Positions 15,573-25,094 are shown, counted from the stretch's first letter. The stretch is DNA of 64,000 nt from Lachnospiraceae bacterium (GCA_009911175.1 QXWX01000025.1:1-64000), one strand, 5' to 3'. A program made the numbers and translations. Notes: generated by a model from the letters alone, not told the origin.

Positions 15573-16322
15573 ATGATTGGTGAGATAGTATATGGAAATC
15601 TGATATCAAAACAAACATTGTTGGAAGCATTTGATCTTGCAGAGACAACGGCTCCGAGAATTTCTGCAGTTGGTGCAGGCGGGAAAACCACTACATTAAA
15701 ACGGCTGGCGGCAGAATATACAGATATGGGAAGGAAGCCGATTGTTACAACCACCACACATCTGTTTAGAGAAGATTCTCCGTTATTTTTGGAAGATCCG
15801 TCTGTGGGGGAGATCCTTGCGCTTCTGGACAAAGAGGGTTGTATATTTGCAGGCGGGAAGGCAGGGAATGGAAAGATAAAGAGCCTTCCCGAGGAGGTTC
15901 TGGAAGCGGTTTTAAAGCTTCCGAATCCTGTTTTGATCGAAGCGGATGGGGCGAAAATGCTTCCTGTGAAATTCCCGGCAGACCACGAACCGGTCATTCT
16001 GCCGCAGACCACCCATATTTTGTACATATGCGGCATGGACGCACCCGGAAGAAAAATAAAAGAGGTCTGCTTCCGGGCAGATCTTCTGGCAGATTTTTTG
16101 GGGAAGTCCCCGGAGGAACTGCTGACAACGCAGGATATTGCGGCTCTTGCACAGAGCAGGCTGGCAGGAAGGAAAGGGGAAGGGGATGGGATGCGGTATG
16201 CAGTTGTCCTGAATAAGGCAGATACCCGAAAGCGGCGCGACGCGGCGTTGGAAGTCTGGGAGGCAATGGATCGCAGGAAGGAGATTCGGGTGATTGTTAC
16301 TGCGAATGGATGGGTCGTATGA
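15573..16322 (+). CDS. yqeC: YqeC-family selenium-dependent hydroxylase accessory protein
   Basis: This protein is about 249 aa. Starts at 15567 and 15573 are both possible; GAGG at 15562-15565 is better spaced for 15573. It has a P-loop-like ISAVGAGGKTTTLKRLA near residue 30, VLIEADGAKMLPVK near 120 and VVLNKADT near 210, all typical of the YqeC family (putative selenium-dependent hydroxylase accessory protein). Members accompany molybdenum hydroxylases and their cofactor genes. No hydroxylase is in this window. Its TGA overlaps the ATG of the next gene (ATGA at 16319-16322), and mocA follows beyond that gene, so it heads a three-gene operon. Confidence 0.85.
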   Translation: MIGEIVYGNLISKQTLLEAFDLAETTAPRISAVGAGGKTTTLKRLAAEYTDMGRKPIVTTTTHLFREDSPLFLEDPSVGEILALLDKEGCIFAGGKAGNGKIKSLPEEVLEAVLKLPNPVLIEADGAKMLPVKFPADHEPVILPQTTHILYICGMDAPGRKIKEVCFRADLLADFLGKSPEELLTTQDIAALAQSRLAGRKGEGDGMRYAVVLNKADTRKRRDAALEVWEAMDRRKEIRVIVTANGWVV

Positions 16323-19258
16323 ATATTGAAGCATATAATCTGGATTCTCTTAGAAAACTGGTCCGAGATCTCCAGGCAGAAAATGAAGGATTAAAAAAAT
16401 TATTGGATAAAGCAGAAATACCATACGCCAAAAGTGAAGTGTTTTCTGAAATTCCAGCCGATTCCGAAGAATATGATCTGGACCAGGGCGGAAGGATCCA
16501 ATCACAATATATTGACAAGGAGATGGCCAACCGCTTTTTCGCCATGTTTTGGGGCAGAAAAGACGTGTTTGCGAAACGGTCGAAAAATGGAAACTATTAT
16601 CCCCAGTGTGCCAATCGCTGGAATCCGATCTGTCCTGCAAATAACAGCGGCAAGCTGCAATGCGGAAAGTGTGATTTTTCCAGCTTCGAACCGTTGACTC
16701 AGGGAATGCTCATAAAGCATCTGATCGGTTACAAAGAGGACGGTACGGATGTATTGGGGGTGTATCCATTGCTGCCGGATGGTCATTGCAGATTCCTTGT
16801 GTTCGATTTTGATAATCACGAAAAGGGAGCAGAAAAAGAGGATTATGCCAATACGGACAATGAGTGGCATGATGAAGTAGATGCTCTGCGTCTGATCTGC
16901 CGGCAAAATAAGATTGATGCATTGGTGGAGCGCTCCCGTTCCGGACGGGGAGCACATATCTGGATCTTTTTTCAAAAACCGATCCCTGCCGCGACGGCAA
17001 GAAGCTTTGGGCTTCTGCTTCTTGATCAAGGCGTGTCCACGATCAATCTGAAGTCGTTCCGATTCTATGACAGGATGTATCCATCTCAGGACAAAACGGA
17101 TTCCATTGGAAATCTCATTGCGCTTCCGCTGCAGGGACGGGCGCTTAAGAATGGAAACAGTGCCTTTGTTGATGAGCATTGGAATGCGTATCCGGATCAG
17201 TGGAAAAAATTATTGAATACCCGGAAGCTGACCCAGGAGGAAGTGGAACAATCAATATCACAGTGGCAGGGAGATCTGTTTATACGAAAGGACAGCTCCG
17301 ATTATATAAAAAGTATAAATCGCCCCAAACCATGGAAACGTCAGGAAGATTTCCGGGAATCGGATGTGGTCGGAAAACTGCACATCGTACTTGCAGACGG
17401 AATCTATGTAGATGCCCTGAATTTAAAGCCTTATCTGCAAAATCAGATACGCTGCATGGCCGTATTCGATAACCCGGTCTACTATAAGAAAAAACGATTT
17501 GGCTATTCGAATTATTACAATTTCAGTACGGTGTATATGGGGAAGGACGTGGACGGATATATCAAAATACCGCGCGGATTATTGGAAACGTTGATCGAAA
17601 AATGCAAAAAAGGCGGGATCAGATATGATATATCGGATCACAGGGAAAAAGGGCGGCCGATTCGCGTGGAATTCCAGGGGGAACTGCGGATGCGGCAGGG
17701 CCTGGCGGCACAGCAGATGCTGGTTTATGAAAATGGGATTCTGAGTGCGGCCACTGCTTTTGGTAAGACAGTTGTGTGCAGCTATTTGATCGCTCAGCGG
17801 AAAGTAAACACTCTGATTCTTCTGGAAAGTAAAGACCTGCTTTTTCAATGGGAAAATGAGTTGCAGCATTTTCTTAAGGTGAACGAAACGCTCCCGACAT
17901 ATCAGACCAAAACCGGGAAAGTGAAAACAAGAAGCAGTGTCATTGGAAAATTGGGGAGCGGCAAAGACACCATGACAGGTATCATTGATATTGCAATGGT
18001 CGGATCGCTATATAAAAAAGGAAATTTTCATGAGAAGCTATATTCTTATGGAATGGTCATCATGGATGAATGCCATCATGCCGCGTCTCCTACTGCGCAG
18101 GAAATCCTGAAAAGGATCAATGCAAGATATGTATATGGCGTTTCGGCAACGCCTATGCGAAGTGATAATCTGGAAAAAATCAATTTTATGCTTCTGGGAC
18201 CAATCCGATACAAGTACACAGCGCTGGAAAGAACCATGGAACAGGGCATAGAACACCTTGTGATTCCGCGTTATACAAGAGTCATCTACACGGGAGGCGG
18301 GAAACCGGGCATTAACGCTTTGTATGCATTTATCAGCAGTCACGAGTGGCGGAATCAACAAATCGCAGAAGATGTGAGATCCTGTGTAAAGCTCGGGAGA
18401 ACGCCTGTCATACTGACCAGATATAAAGAGCAGGCAAAATGGATATATGAGAATGTCAGACAGGCGGCGGATCAGGCTTTCCTGTTATATGGAGGCAATA
18501 CAGATAAAGAAAACGAAGCTGTCAGAATGCAGATCGAGAAAATTCCGCGGGATCAATCCATGATATTGGTCGCCACAGGACAAAAGATCGGTGAAGGCTT
18601 TGACTGTCCGAGACTGGATACGCTGATGCTTGCGGCACCGGTTTCCTATCAGGGAAGGCTGGAACAATATGTGGGCCGGCTGAATCGGGATTATGAGGGA
18701 AAGCAGGACGTTGTGGTATATGATTACATAGATTCCCATATTCCCCAATTTCACAATATGTATTTAAAACGGCTTAGGACATACAAGAAAATCGGGTTTC
18801 AGATTTCAGCAGATGCGGCGCAGAGGAAGCAGGAGGCTGGGGCAATCTATGATTCAGGAAACTATACGGCTGTGTTCGAACAGGATCTGATCGAGGCGGA
18901 AAAAGAGATTATCATTTCCAGCCCACAGATCACGCAGGATAAGGTGGAACGGCTGATCTATTTGATGAAGCCCCGGCAGGAAGCGGGAGTTGACATAACC
19001 GTTATCACAGAAAATCCGGAATCGGATGCATTTCATAATGCGGATTTCACATATACGCTGATTGAAGAAATGAAAGGCTGCGGGATCCATACGAAAATTG
19101 CGGACGGGGAAGCGGGACACTTTGCTGTTATCGACCAGTCTCTTGTATGGCATGGCGGTATGAATCTTCTTGGAAAAGAGGACGCATGGGATAACCTGAT
19201 CAGGGTGAGAGATGAAAGGGCAGTAGAAGAACTGCTGGAAATGGTGGAGGAAAGATGA
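16319..19258 (+). CDS. TOTE-type primase-helicase-PLD protein
   Basis: This is a 979-aa multidomain protein. The ATG at 16319 overlaps the yqeC stop. In order: a coiled coil (about 8-35); a Cys cluster (CANRWNPICP, then CGKC, about 97-120); an archaeo-eukaryotic primase domain with FDFDNH (about 161-166), RSGRGAHIW and ALPLQGRA; an SF2 helicase with ATAFGKT (about 478), MDECHH (about 582), SATPMR and GRLNRD; and a C-terminal phospholipase-D-like domain whose core reads GHFAVIDQSLVWHGGMNLL. The HKD His/Lys positions look altered, so nuclease activity is doubtful. Primase, helicase and PLD in one chain is the pattern described for TOTE conflict proteins, thought to act against or for mobile DNA. 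Its position inside a cofactor operon, coupled at both ends by ATGA, is odd. Confidence 0.88.
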   Translation: MNIEAYNLDSLRKLVRDLQAENEGLKKLLDKAEIPYAKSEVFSEIPADSEEYDLDQGGRIQSQYIDKEMANRFFAMFWGRKDVFAKRSKNGNYYPQCANRWNPICPANNSGKLQCGKCDFSSFEPLTQGMLIKHLIGYKEDGTDVLGVYPLLPDGHCRFLVFDFDNHEKGAEKEDYANTDNEWHDEVDALRLICRQNKIDALVERSRSGRGAHIWIFFQKPIPAATARSFGLLLLDQGVSTINLKSFRFYDRMYPSQDKTDSIGNLIALPLQGRALKNGNSAFVDEHWNAYPDQWKKLLNTRKLTQEEVEQSISQWQGDLFIRKDSSDYIKSINRPKPWKRQEDFRESDVVGKLHIVLADGIYVDALNLKPYLQNQIRCMAVFDNPVYYKKKRFGYSNYYNFSTVYMGKDVDGYIKIPRGLLETLIEKCKKGGIRYDISDHREKGRPIRVEFQGELRMRQGLAAQQMLVYENGILSAATAFGKTVVCSYLIAQRKVNTLILLESKDLLFQWENELQHFLKVNETLPTYQTKTGKVKTRSSVIGKLGSGKDTMTGIIDIAMVGSLYKKGNFHEKLYSYGMVIMDECHHAASPTAQEILKRINARYVYGVSATPMRSDNLEKINFMLLGPIRYKYTALERTMEQGIEHLVIPRYTRVIYTGGGKPGINALYAFISSHEWRNQQIAEDVRSCVKLGRTPVILTRYKEQAKWIYENVRQAADQAFLLYGGNTDKENEAVRMQIEKIPRDQSMILVATGQKIGEGFDCPRLDTLMLAAPVSYQGRLEQYVGRLNRDYEGKQDVVVYDYIDSHIPQFHNMYLKRLRTYKKIGFQISADAAQRKQEAGAIYDSGNYTAVFEQDLIEAEKEIIISSPQITQDKVERLIYLMKPRQEAGVDITVITENPESDAFHNADFTYTLIEEMKGCGIHTKIADGEAGHFAVIDQSLVWHGGMNLLGKEDAWDNLIRVRDERAVEELLEMVEER

Positions 19259-19839
19259 AAGTATGTTTGATTTATCTGGCGGCCGGGAACAGCCGCCGAT
19301 TCGGTTCCAACAAGCTTTTGTATGAACTGGAGGGGCGGCCTCTGTATCGGCACTTATTGGACAGGCTGGTCAGCCTCAGCAGGCAACATGCCGACTGGGA
19401 AGTGATCGTGGTGACACAATATCCACAGATATATGATGAAGTACGCGCGGGAAATATTCGTGCCATATTCTCACCGGACAGCCAGAAAGGGGTATCCTAT
19501 TCCATCCGTGCAGGTCTGGAAGCTGCGGCAGATGCACAGGCCTGTGCGTTTTTTGTGGCGGACCAGCCCTGTTTTGCAGAAGAGAGCGCAGAGGCCTTTT
19601 TGGAATATATGGAAAGGAACCGGGCAGAGCTTGGCTGTGTGACATGCGGGGACCAGACCGGAAATCCGGCCTGGTTTTCCCGAAACTATTTTCCGGAATT
19701 GTTGGAATTGAAAGAAGACCAGGGGGGACGGAAGGTTCTGAAAAAGCATCTGGATCAAATCCTATATTTTCCCATTTTGGATGTCGGGGAACTGCAGGAT
19801 GTGGATACATTACCACAAAATAATAAAAAGCTGTCTTAG
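19255..19839 (+). CDS. mocA: MocA-like molybdenum cofactor nucleotidyltransferase
   Basis: This 194-aa protein is of the MobA/MocA NTP-transferase fold. The nucleotide-binding start is IYLAAGNSRRFGSNKLLYELEG, with FFVADQPCF near residue 97 carrying the metal-binding Asp, and GNPAWFSRNYFPEL near 140. MocA attaches CMP to molybdopterin for hydroxylases, and YqeC-linked homologues are thought to serve selenium-dependent molybdenum hydroxylases. The start overlaps the preceding stop (ATGA at 19255-19258). It is the last gene of the yqeC operon. The A/T-rich gap after it (19840-20055) shows only the next promoter. Confidence 0.85.
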   Translation: MKVCLIYLAAGNSRRFGSNKLLYELEGRPLYRHLLDRLVSLSRQHADWEVIVVTQYPQIYDEVRAGNIRAIFSPDSQKGVSYSIRAGLEAAADAQACAFFVADQPCFAEESAEAFLEYMERNRAELGCVTCGDQTGNPAWFSRNYFPELLELKEDQGGRKVLKKHLDQILYFPILDVGELQDVDTLPQNNKKLS

Positions 19840-19957
19840 AAGCAATCTGATATATACAAAATGAAAAATATAAAAAGAGTCAAGATAGGTAACAGCATAA
19901 AATTTTTCCCCAATAGTCCATAAAAACTTTTCTATAGGATAAGATTTTTGATAAATC

Positions 19958-19987
19958 TTGTCAGAACCGCACAGAATATGCTATACT
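19958..19987 (+). promoter_or_regulatory. promoter of the DUF2156 gene
   Basis: TTGTCA (19958-19963), 18 bases, TATACT (19982-19987). The predicted transcript starts about 60 bases before the ATG at 20056. Confidence 0.6.
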
Positions 19988-20055
19988 GACAAATGTGCGC
20001 CGCCCCCGCTGGAAAATTCTGGGGCAGGGCACAGAAAAGAGATGGAGAATGAAAA

Positions 20056-20994
20056 ATGGAAGAGATACTGTTTAAAAGGCCGGAACTGGAGGATCAGGAG
20101 ATCATTGCCCCGTATTTTGAGAAGGCTCCGAGCAGAAGCTGTGAGCGGACCTTTGCGAATGTTTACCTCTGGTCCAGGCACTATCATGTACAATATGCGG
20201 TCATAGAAGGCGCTCTGGTCTTTCGGGATGACGGAGAGAAGCTTGCGTTCGCCTACCCGGCAGGAGAACCGGAGGCCGTGAAGCGGGCGCTGGAATACCT
20301 GATGCGATACACAGAGGAACAGAAGGCTCCCTTTATACTTTACAATGTCACGGAAGAAAATTTTGCCCAGATGGAGGCATGGTATCCGGGGCAGTTTCAG
20401 ATCGAGTACCTCCGGGATGAAGCGGACTATGTATATGAGACGGAGAAGCTTGCCACCCTGGCGGGAAAGAAGCTGCACGGCAAACGCAATCACATCAATA
20501 AGTTCAAGTCCTTGTATCCGGACTGGAGTTATGAGCCGATTACCGGGAAAAATGCGGAAGAATGCTTTCAGATGGCCCTGGAATGGCGTAACGAGAACGG
20601 CTGTGAGGAGGACCTGGAAAAAAACGCGGAGATGTGTGTGACTCTGAATTTCCTGCGTCTGTTCCAGGAACTGGGGATGAAGGGCGGCCTGATCCGGGTA
20701 GAGGGCAAAGTGGTGGCCTTCTGTGTCGGAGAGCCGGTCTGCGAGGATACCTTTGTAGTGCATGTGGAGAAAGCGTTTGCGGAAGTGGAAGGGGCCTACC
20801 CAATGATCAACCAGCAGTTTGTACAGCATGAATGCATGGAGTATCAATATGTAAACCGGGAGGAAGACACTGGAGCGGAGGGACTGAGGAAATCCAAGCT
20901 TTCCTATCATCCGGCATTTCTTGTAGAAAAAGGGATCGTGACCCGGAAGGCATACCCAAGGGCATCCCATTATAGCCATTCGGCCGTTTCATAA
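20056..20994 (+). CDS. DUF2156 (LPG synthase C-terminal-like) protein
   Basis: This 312-aa protein resembles the C-terminal catalytic domain of phosphatidylglycerol lysyltransferases (a GNAT-like double fold). Recognisable stretches are ERTFANVYLWSRHY near residue 30, the LHGKRNHINKFKSLYPDW block near 143-160 and the closing LRKSKLSYHPAFLVEKG. It has no membrane helices, so it is a soluble stand-alone version. Such proteins in clostridia are of unknown substrate, with aminoacyl transfer a reasonable guess from the fold. It is monocistronic, with its own promoter. Confidence 0.82.
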   Translation: MEEILFKRPELEDQEIIAPYFEKAPSRSCERTFANVYLWSRHYHVQYAVIEGALVFRDDGEKLAFAYPAGEPEAVKRALEYLMRYTEEQKAPFILYNVTEENFAQMEAWYPGQFQIEYLRDEADYVYETEKLATLAGKKLHGKRNHINKFKSLYPDWSYEPITGKNAEECFQMALEWRNENGCEEDLEKNAEMCVTLNFLRLFQELGMKGGLIRVEGKVVAFCVGEPVCEDTFVVHVEKAFAEVEGAYPMINQQFVQHECMEYQYVNREEDTGAEGLRKSKLSYHPAFLVEKGIVTRKAYPRASHYSHSAVS

Positions 20995-21109
20995 GGTATG
21001 ACCGCGAGACAGGGAGATCACCTGCCGGGAATAGAATTTTAGCAATCGGAATCAGATCATGAGCGGGAGAACAATAGATTCGGTCCTGCGGAAAAAGGAG
21101 ACAGATACG

Positions 21110-22303
21110 ATGATTTCAAAAAAGATGGAAAATATGGTGGCAAACAGTTCTGCAATCCGTGCAATGTTCGAAGAGGGCAACCGCCTTGCAAAGCTCTACG
21201 GCAAGGAAAACGTATATGATTTCAGCCTGGGAAATCCCAATGTCCCCGCGCCAGCGGCAGTGAAACAGGCCATCCTGGAGATTCTGCAGGAGGAGGATCC
21301 GGTGGCGCTTCATGGCTACACCAACAGCAATGCAGGATATGAGGATGTGAGACAGGCTGTGGCACAATCCTTGAATGAGCGGTTCGGCACTGCATTTGCG
21401 GCGAAGAACATTACCATGACCGTGGGGGCGGCCGGCGGGCTGAATGTGATCTTAAAGTCCCTGCTGAATCCGGGGGACGAGGTCATTGTATTTGCGCCCT
21501 ATTTCGGAGAATACCGGAGCTATACCAGCAATTACGACGGCGTCCTGGTGGAGATCTCTCCCAATACCGTGGATTTCCAGCCCAAGCTGGATGAGTTTGA
21601 AGAGAAGATCACGAAAAAGACAAAGGCCGTGATCGTCAATACGCCCAACAATCCCACCGGAGTCGTTTATTCTGAGGAGACGATCCGGAGGATGGCATCC
21701 ATTCTGGAAGCAAAGCAAAAGGAATATGGAACGGAGATCTATCTGATCTCAGACGAGCCGTACCGGGAGCTTGCATATGACGGTGCAAAGGTCCCCTATC
21801 TGACAAAATATTATGCAAACACGGTGGTAGGATATTCCTACAGCAAATCCCTGTCGCTTCCCGGGGAGCGAATCGGATATCTGGTGATCCCCGATGAAGC
21901 GGCGGACAGCGAGGCGCTGATCAGCGCGGCCAATGTGGCGACCAGGATCCTGGGATTTGTGAATGCGCCGACACTGCAGCAGAAGGTGGTCAAATACTGC
22001 CTGAACGAAAAGACGGATATTTCCTTCTATGACCGGAACCGGGAGACACTATACAACGGCCTGAGAGAACTGGGCTTTGAGTGCGTCAAGCCGGAGGGAG
22101 CGTTTTACCTTTTCGTAAAATCTCCGGTTACGGATGAAAAGGCATTCTGCGCGGCGGCAAAAAAATATAATATTCTGATTGTTCCGGGAAGCTCCTTTGG
22201 ATGTCCCGGATATGTCAGACTGGCCTATTGTGTGTCCCATGAAACGATCGTAAATTCCCTGCCCAGATTCGCAGAGCTGGCGAAGGAATATGACTGCAGA
22301 TGA
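21110..22303 (+). CDS. PLP-dependent class I/II aminotransferase (aspartate aminotransferase-like)
   Basis: This protein is 397 aa. The ATG at 21110 has AAAGGAG about 13 bases upstream. Fold type I signatures are ANITM-type glycine stretch TVGAAGGLNVIL, VNTPNNPTG near residue 180, SDEPYRELAYD near 217 and the PLP-lysine in YSYSKSLSLPGERIGYL near 245. It resembles clostridial aspartate/aromatic aminotransferases (pyridoxal phosphate-dependent aminotransferase). The substrate cannot be fixed from sequence alone. A hisC gene follows about 180 bp downstream on the same strand, so the two may be co-transcribed. Confidence 0.9.
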   Translation: MISKKMENMVANSSAIRAMFEEGNRLAKLYGKENVYDFSLGNPNVPAPAAVKQAILEILQEEDPVALHGYTNSNAGYEDVRQAVAQSLNERFGTAFAAKNITMTVGAAGGLNVILKSLLNPGDEVIVFAPYFGEYRSYTSNYDGVLVEISPNTVDFQPKLDEFEEKITKKTKAVIVNTPNNPTGVVYSEETIRRMASILEAKQKEYGTEIYLISDEPYRELAYDGAKVPYLTKYYANTVVGYSYSKSLSLPGERIGYLVIPDEAADSEALISAANVATRILGFVNAPTLQQKVVKYCLNEKTDISFYDRNRETLYNGLRELGFECVKPEGAFYLFVKSPVTDEKAFCAAAKKYNILIVPGSSFGCPGYVRLAYCVSHETIVNSLPRFAELAKEYDCR

Positions 22304-22481
22304 TCCGATGCGAAGCGGCGCGATAGCGATAGTCTGTATGGCAGACGAGCTGGAGGTCTGCTGTCAGGAAAAGGAATGATACAATATATGAGCCGTACCG
22401 CAGGATACACCCAGACTTGGACTGCCTGGAAAAGGAATGACAGTCCAACACAAACAGACAGAATAACAGGAGATGAGATCA

Positions 22482-23558
22482 GTGGAAACCAATCCCGGAA
22501 TCATAAAGAATATACGAAAAGTAGACCCTTATGTACCAGGCGAGCAGCCTCAGCGTAAGGTGATTAAATTGAATACCAACGAAAATCCGTATCCGCCCGC
22601 CCCTGGGGTGGAGCGCGCTCTGCGGGAAATGGATGCGGATAGGTTCAGGTTATACCCGGATCCTTCCGCAAATGACCTGGTGTCCGCATTGGCGGAGCAT
22701 TACGGGGTAGGCATGGATCAGGTGTTTGTTGGCGTCGGATCGGACGATGTGCTGTCCATGTGCTTTCTGACCTTTTTTAACTCCGAAAAGCCCATACTTT
22801 TCCCGGATATTACGTATTCCTTCTATAAAGTCTGGGCAGAATTATATCGGATTCCTTATGAATGCCCGAAGCTGGATGAAAATTTTCGGATCGTGAAGGA
22901 AGATTATTACCGGGAAAACGGCGGGGTGATCTTTCCCAACCCCAATGCGCCTACGGCTATCTATGAGGAGCTTGGATTCGTAGAGGACATTCTTATCCAT
23001 AATCCGGATTCGGTCGTGATCGTGGACGAGGCATATATTGACTTCGCGGGAAAATCCGCGCTGGAGCTGATCGGCCGATACAGCAACCTGATCGTTGTCC
23101 AGACCTTTTCCAAAGCCCGCTCCATGGCCGGCATGCGGATCGGATATGCGATCAGCAGCCCTGCACTGATCCGGTATCTCAACAATGTGAAATATTCCTT
23201 CAATTCCTATACCATGAATCAGACGTCTATTGTCTGCGGAACGGAGGCGGTGAAGGATCGGGCATATTTTGAGAAGACCACAAAAAAAATCGTGGAAACC
23301 AGGGAATGGGCGAAGGAAGAGCTTCGGAGGTTAGAATTCGAATTTCCAGATTCCAGGGCAAATTTCATCTTTGCAAGACATCCCCGGTATGATGCCGGGG
23401 AACTGTTCGAGGCATTGAAGAAACAGGACATCTATGTGCGCCACTGGGACAGCGAACGGATCCGCCAGTATCTGCGGATCACCGTGGGAACCAGGGAAGA
23501 GATGGAGGCGCTGTTCGCGGCGCTGAGAGCGTATATGTGTTATACTCACGGCCGATGA
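22482..23558 (+). CDS. hisC: histidinol-phosphate aminotransferase
   Basis: This PLP enzyme converts imidazole-acetol phosphate and glutamate to histidinol phosphate and 2-oxoglutarate. It is 358 aa from the GTG at 22482; an ATG at 22473 is also in frame, but AGGAG at 22468-22472 touches that ATG and is well spaced for the GTG. HisC features are LNTNENPYPPAPGV, VFVGVGSDDVL, PNPNAPT, IVDEAYIDFAG and the PLP-lysine motif TFSKARSMAGMRIGY. A small TTGGACTG/CAGTCCAA hairpin (22417-22448) lies in the leader. No other his genes are nearby, so it may also serve related aromatic substrates. Confidence 0.9.
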   Translation: METNPGIIKNIRKVDPYVPGEQPQRKVIKLNTNENPYPPAPGVERALREMDADRFRLYPDPSANDLVSALAEHYGVGMDQVFVGVGSDDVLSMCFLTFFNSEKPILFPDITYSFYKVWAELYRIPYECPKLDENFRIVKEDYYRENGGVIFPNPNAPTAIYEELGFVEDILIHNPDSVVIVDEAYIDFAGKSALELIGRYSNLIVVQTFSKARSMAGMRIGYAISSPALIRYLNNVKYSFNSYTMNQTSIVCGTEAVKDRAYFEKTTKKIVETREWAKEELRRLEFEFPDSRANFIFARHPRYDAGELFEALKKQDIYVRHWDSERIRQYLRITVGTREEMEALFAALRAYMCYTHGR

Positions 23559-23572
23559 AATCTGCCGTGAGT
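23544..23572. terminator. hairpin across the hisC end
   Basis: ACTCACGGC (23544-23552) pairs perfectly with GCCGTGAGT (23564-23572). It lacks a U-tract. The 23573-23784 gap has two more imperfect inverted repeats (GCAGCCGC/GCGGCTGT and ATTATA.../...TATAAT) and no gene. Confidence 0.4.
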
Positions 23573-23784
23573 ATTGCGCCAGCCGCAGCCGCGAAGCGAC
23601 ATATTTCCTTATGCGGCTGTGCGCATCAATTATATTGTGCGGCAGATTTATCTGGCGTGCAGTATAATATGCCGTATCGCAGTCTCTGCTTTTTCCCGTA
23701 CGGGAAAGGGATTCGAAACATACAGAGACAGCGATTTCTGAATCTGACATAAAACAGCAAAAACAGCAGGAGAGAATTTAGAAG

Positions 23785-24294
23785 ATGAAAGAAGCACTGA
23801 TCAGTTGGTTCATAGATAATTTAGGCGGAAAAGTCGGAAAAGAAGTGATCTTGTTTATCATTTCCATGGTTCCGATCCTGGAGCTTCGAGGGGGGCTTTT
23901 GGCCGCGGGACCGGCAGTATTGGACGTACCCATGTGGGAAGCGATCCCCATCTGCATCGTCGGAAACCTGATCCCGATCCCCTTCATCCTCCTTTTGATC
24001 ACCAGGATCTTTAACTGGATGAAGGGCACGAAACGGCTGAAACCGCTGGTAGAGAAGCTGGAAAAAAAGGCCATGAGCAAGAGCGCCAACATTGAAAAAT
24101 ATGAGTTCTGGGGACTGGTTGCCTTTGTGGGGATCCCGCTTCCGGGCACCGGAGCCTGGACAGGTTCCCTGATTGCGGCATTAATCGGAATCCGCTTTCG
24201 GAAGGCGTTTCCGGCGATCGTGCTGGGAGTGTTTGTGGCGGCATTTTTGATGACGGTGCTGTCTTATGCGGTACTTGGCGGGATTTTTGTATAA
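23785..24294 (+). CDS. small multidrug export family membrane protein (COG2426-like)
   Basis: This 169-aa integral membrane protein has about four TM segments. Family cues are SMVPILELRGGLLAAGP near residue 30, NLIPIPFILLLITRIF near 55 and AFVGIPLPGTGAWTGSLIAALIGI near 110-133. The paired ELRGG and PLPGTGAWTGS motifs characterise the family called putative small multi-drug export protein. Transport has not been shown for most members. It has a ribosome binding site (CAGGAGAG) before the ATG and is followed at once by a palindromic repeat that may end transcription. Confidence 0.82.
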   Translation: MKEALISWFIDNLGGKVGKEVILFIISMVPILELRGGLLAAGPAVLDVPMWEAIPICIVGNLIPIPFILLLITRIFNWMKGTKRLKPLVEKLEKKAMSKSANIEKYEFWGLVAFVGIPLPGTGAWTGSLIAALIGIRFRKAFPAIVLGVFVAAFLMTVLSYAVLGGIFV

Positions 24295-24297
24295 GTC

Positions 24298-24350
24298 GTT
24301 ACATGTCACACCCTGACCAATCACCACGCTGATTGGTCAGGAACAGTAAC
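24298..24350. repeat. palindromic intergenic repeat, copy 1
   Basis: It contains a perfect 11-bp stem, CTGACCAATCA (24313-24323) with TGATTGGTCAG (24330-24340), flanked by GTTACATGTCACA and GAACAGTAAC. The first 43 bases match 52914-52956 at all but two positions. Confidence 0.75.
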
Positions 24351-24389
24351 ACTTATAGTGTTAGGAATCCGGCTGATGAAATCCACCCG

Positions 24390-24418
24390 TTGACACCGGT
24401 TTGAAATATCCGTATAAT
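24390..24418 (+). promoter_or_regulatory. full-consensus sigma-A promoter
   Basis: TTGACA (24390-24395), 17 bases, TATAAT (24413-24418) is an exact match to consensus at both hexamers. It drives the membrane-anchored protein at 24519, possibly continuing toward ispG. Confidence 0.85.
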
Positions 24419-24518
24419 AAAGGAAAAGACGGCGCGGAACGATATAGAACAACCGTCGTGTATTGCCGGTTTTCTGGCAAGCAGCGGCCAAATGTTCCGC
24501 CGGGAGGGAAGTTGCGGC

Positions 24519-24956
24519 ATGATTGCGGAAAATGATGAGAAAAAAAGAAGTAAGCTCTGGAGAATTGCGATGACCGTTTCATCGGTATTGATCATTGTCA
24601 TCGCCGTATTTTTTGGATATACGCTTTTTACTTCGAATCCGTTGGAGGGAAGATGGGTGAACGAAGGCAGCGGCCTTGTCATGCGGATCCAGGGCAACGG
24701 ATCTGCGTCCATCGAATGGCCGGATGAATCGGACGGCGCGGTAGAACTGCAGTATCATGTGGATCTGAAATCCAAAATATTCACCTTGTATCAGGGAGAG
24801 GAAAACGGGACCTCGCAGGCGGTCTATGATACGTCGGCAGAATCCGGTTTTGCCGCGGAGAACATGGAAGGAAGCTATGACTACAGCTTGGAACAGGGAG
24901 AATTGACACTGACAGAACGGGAGTATGGTGATCAGATGGTATTTGAAAAAGAGTAG
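24519..24956 (+). CDS. membrane-anchored extracytoplasmic protein, unknown
   Basis: This 145-aa protein starts at the ATG at 24519 behind GGGAGGGAAG. A basic N-terminus (NDEKKRSKLWR) leads into one TM helix (about residues 16-37, IAMTVSSVLIIVIAVFFGYTLF). A ~105-residue outside domain follows, with alternating hydrophobic residues (GRWVNEGSGLVMRIQGNGSASIEW), probably a small beta-barrel or lipocalin-like fold. I recognise no named family. Its strong consensus promoter suggests abundant expression. Confidence 0.7.
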   Translation: MIAENDEKKRSKLWRIAMTVSSVLIIVIAVFFGYTLFTSNPLEGRWVNEGSGLVMRIQGNGSASIEWPDESDGAVELQYHVDLKSKIFTLYQGEENGTSQAVYDTSAESGFAAENMEGSYDYSLEQGELTLTEREYGDQMVFEKE

Positions 24957-25094
24957 GATAACGCATGGAGGGATAAACAGCTTTGTATGTTCGGGAAGCT
25001 CCGGATATGCAGGGCTGTTTTGTGTCATGGAATATACCTCAAGGCATCCTATTTATGGCTGTTTTATAAGATATCGGAAAGGAGACAATAGAAC

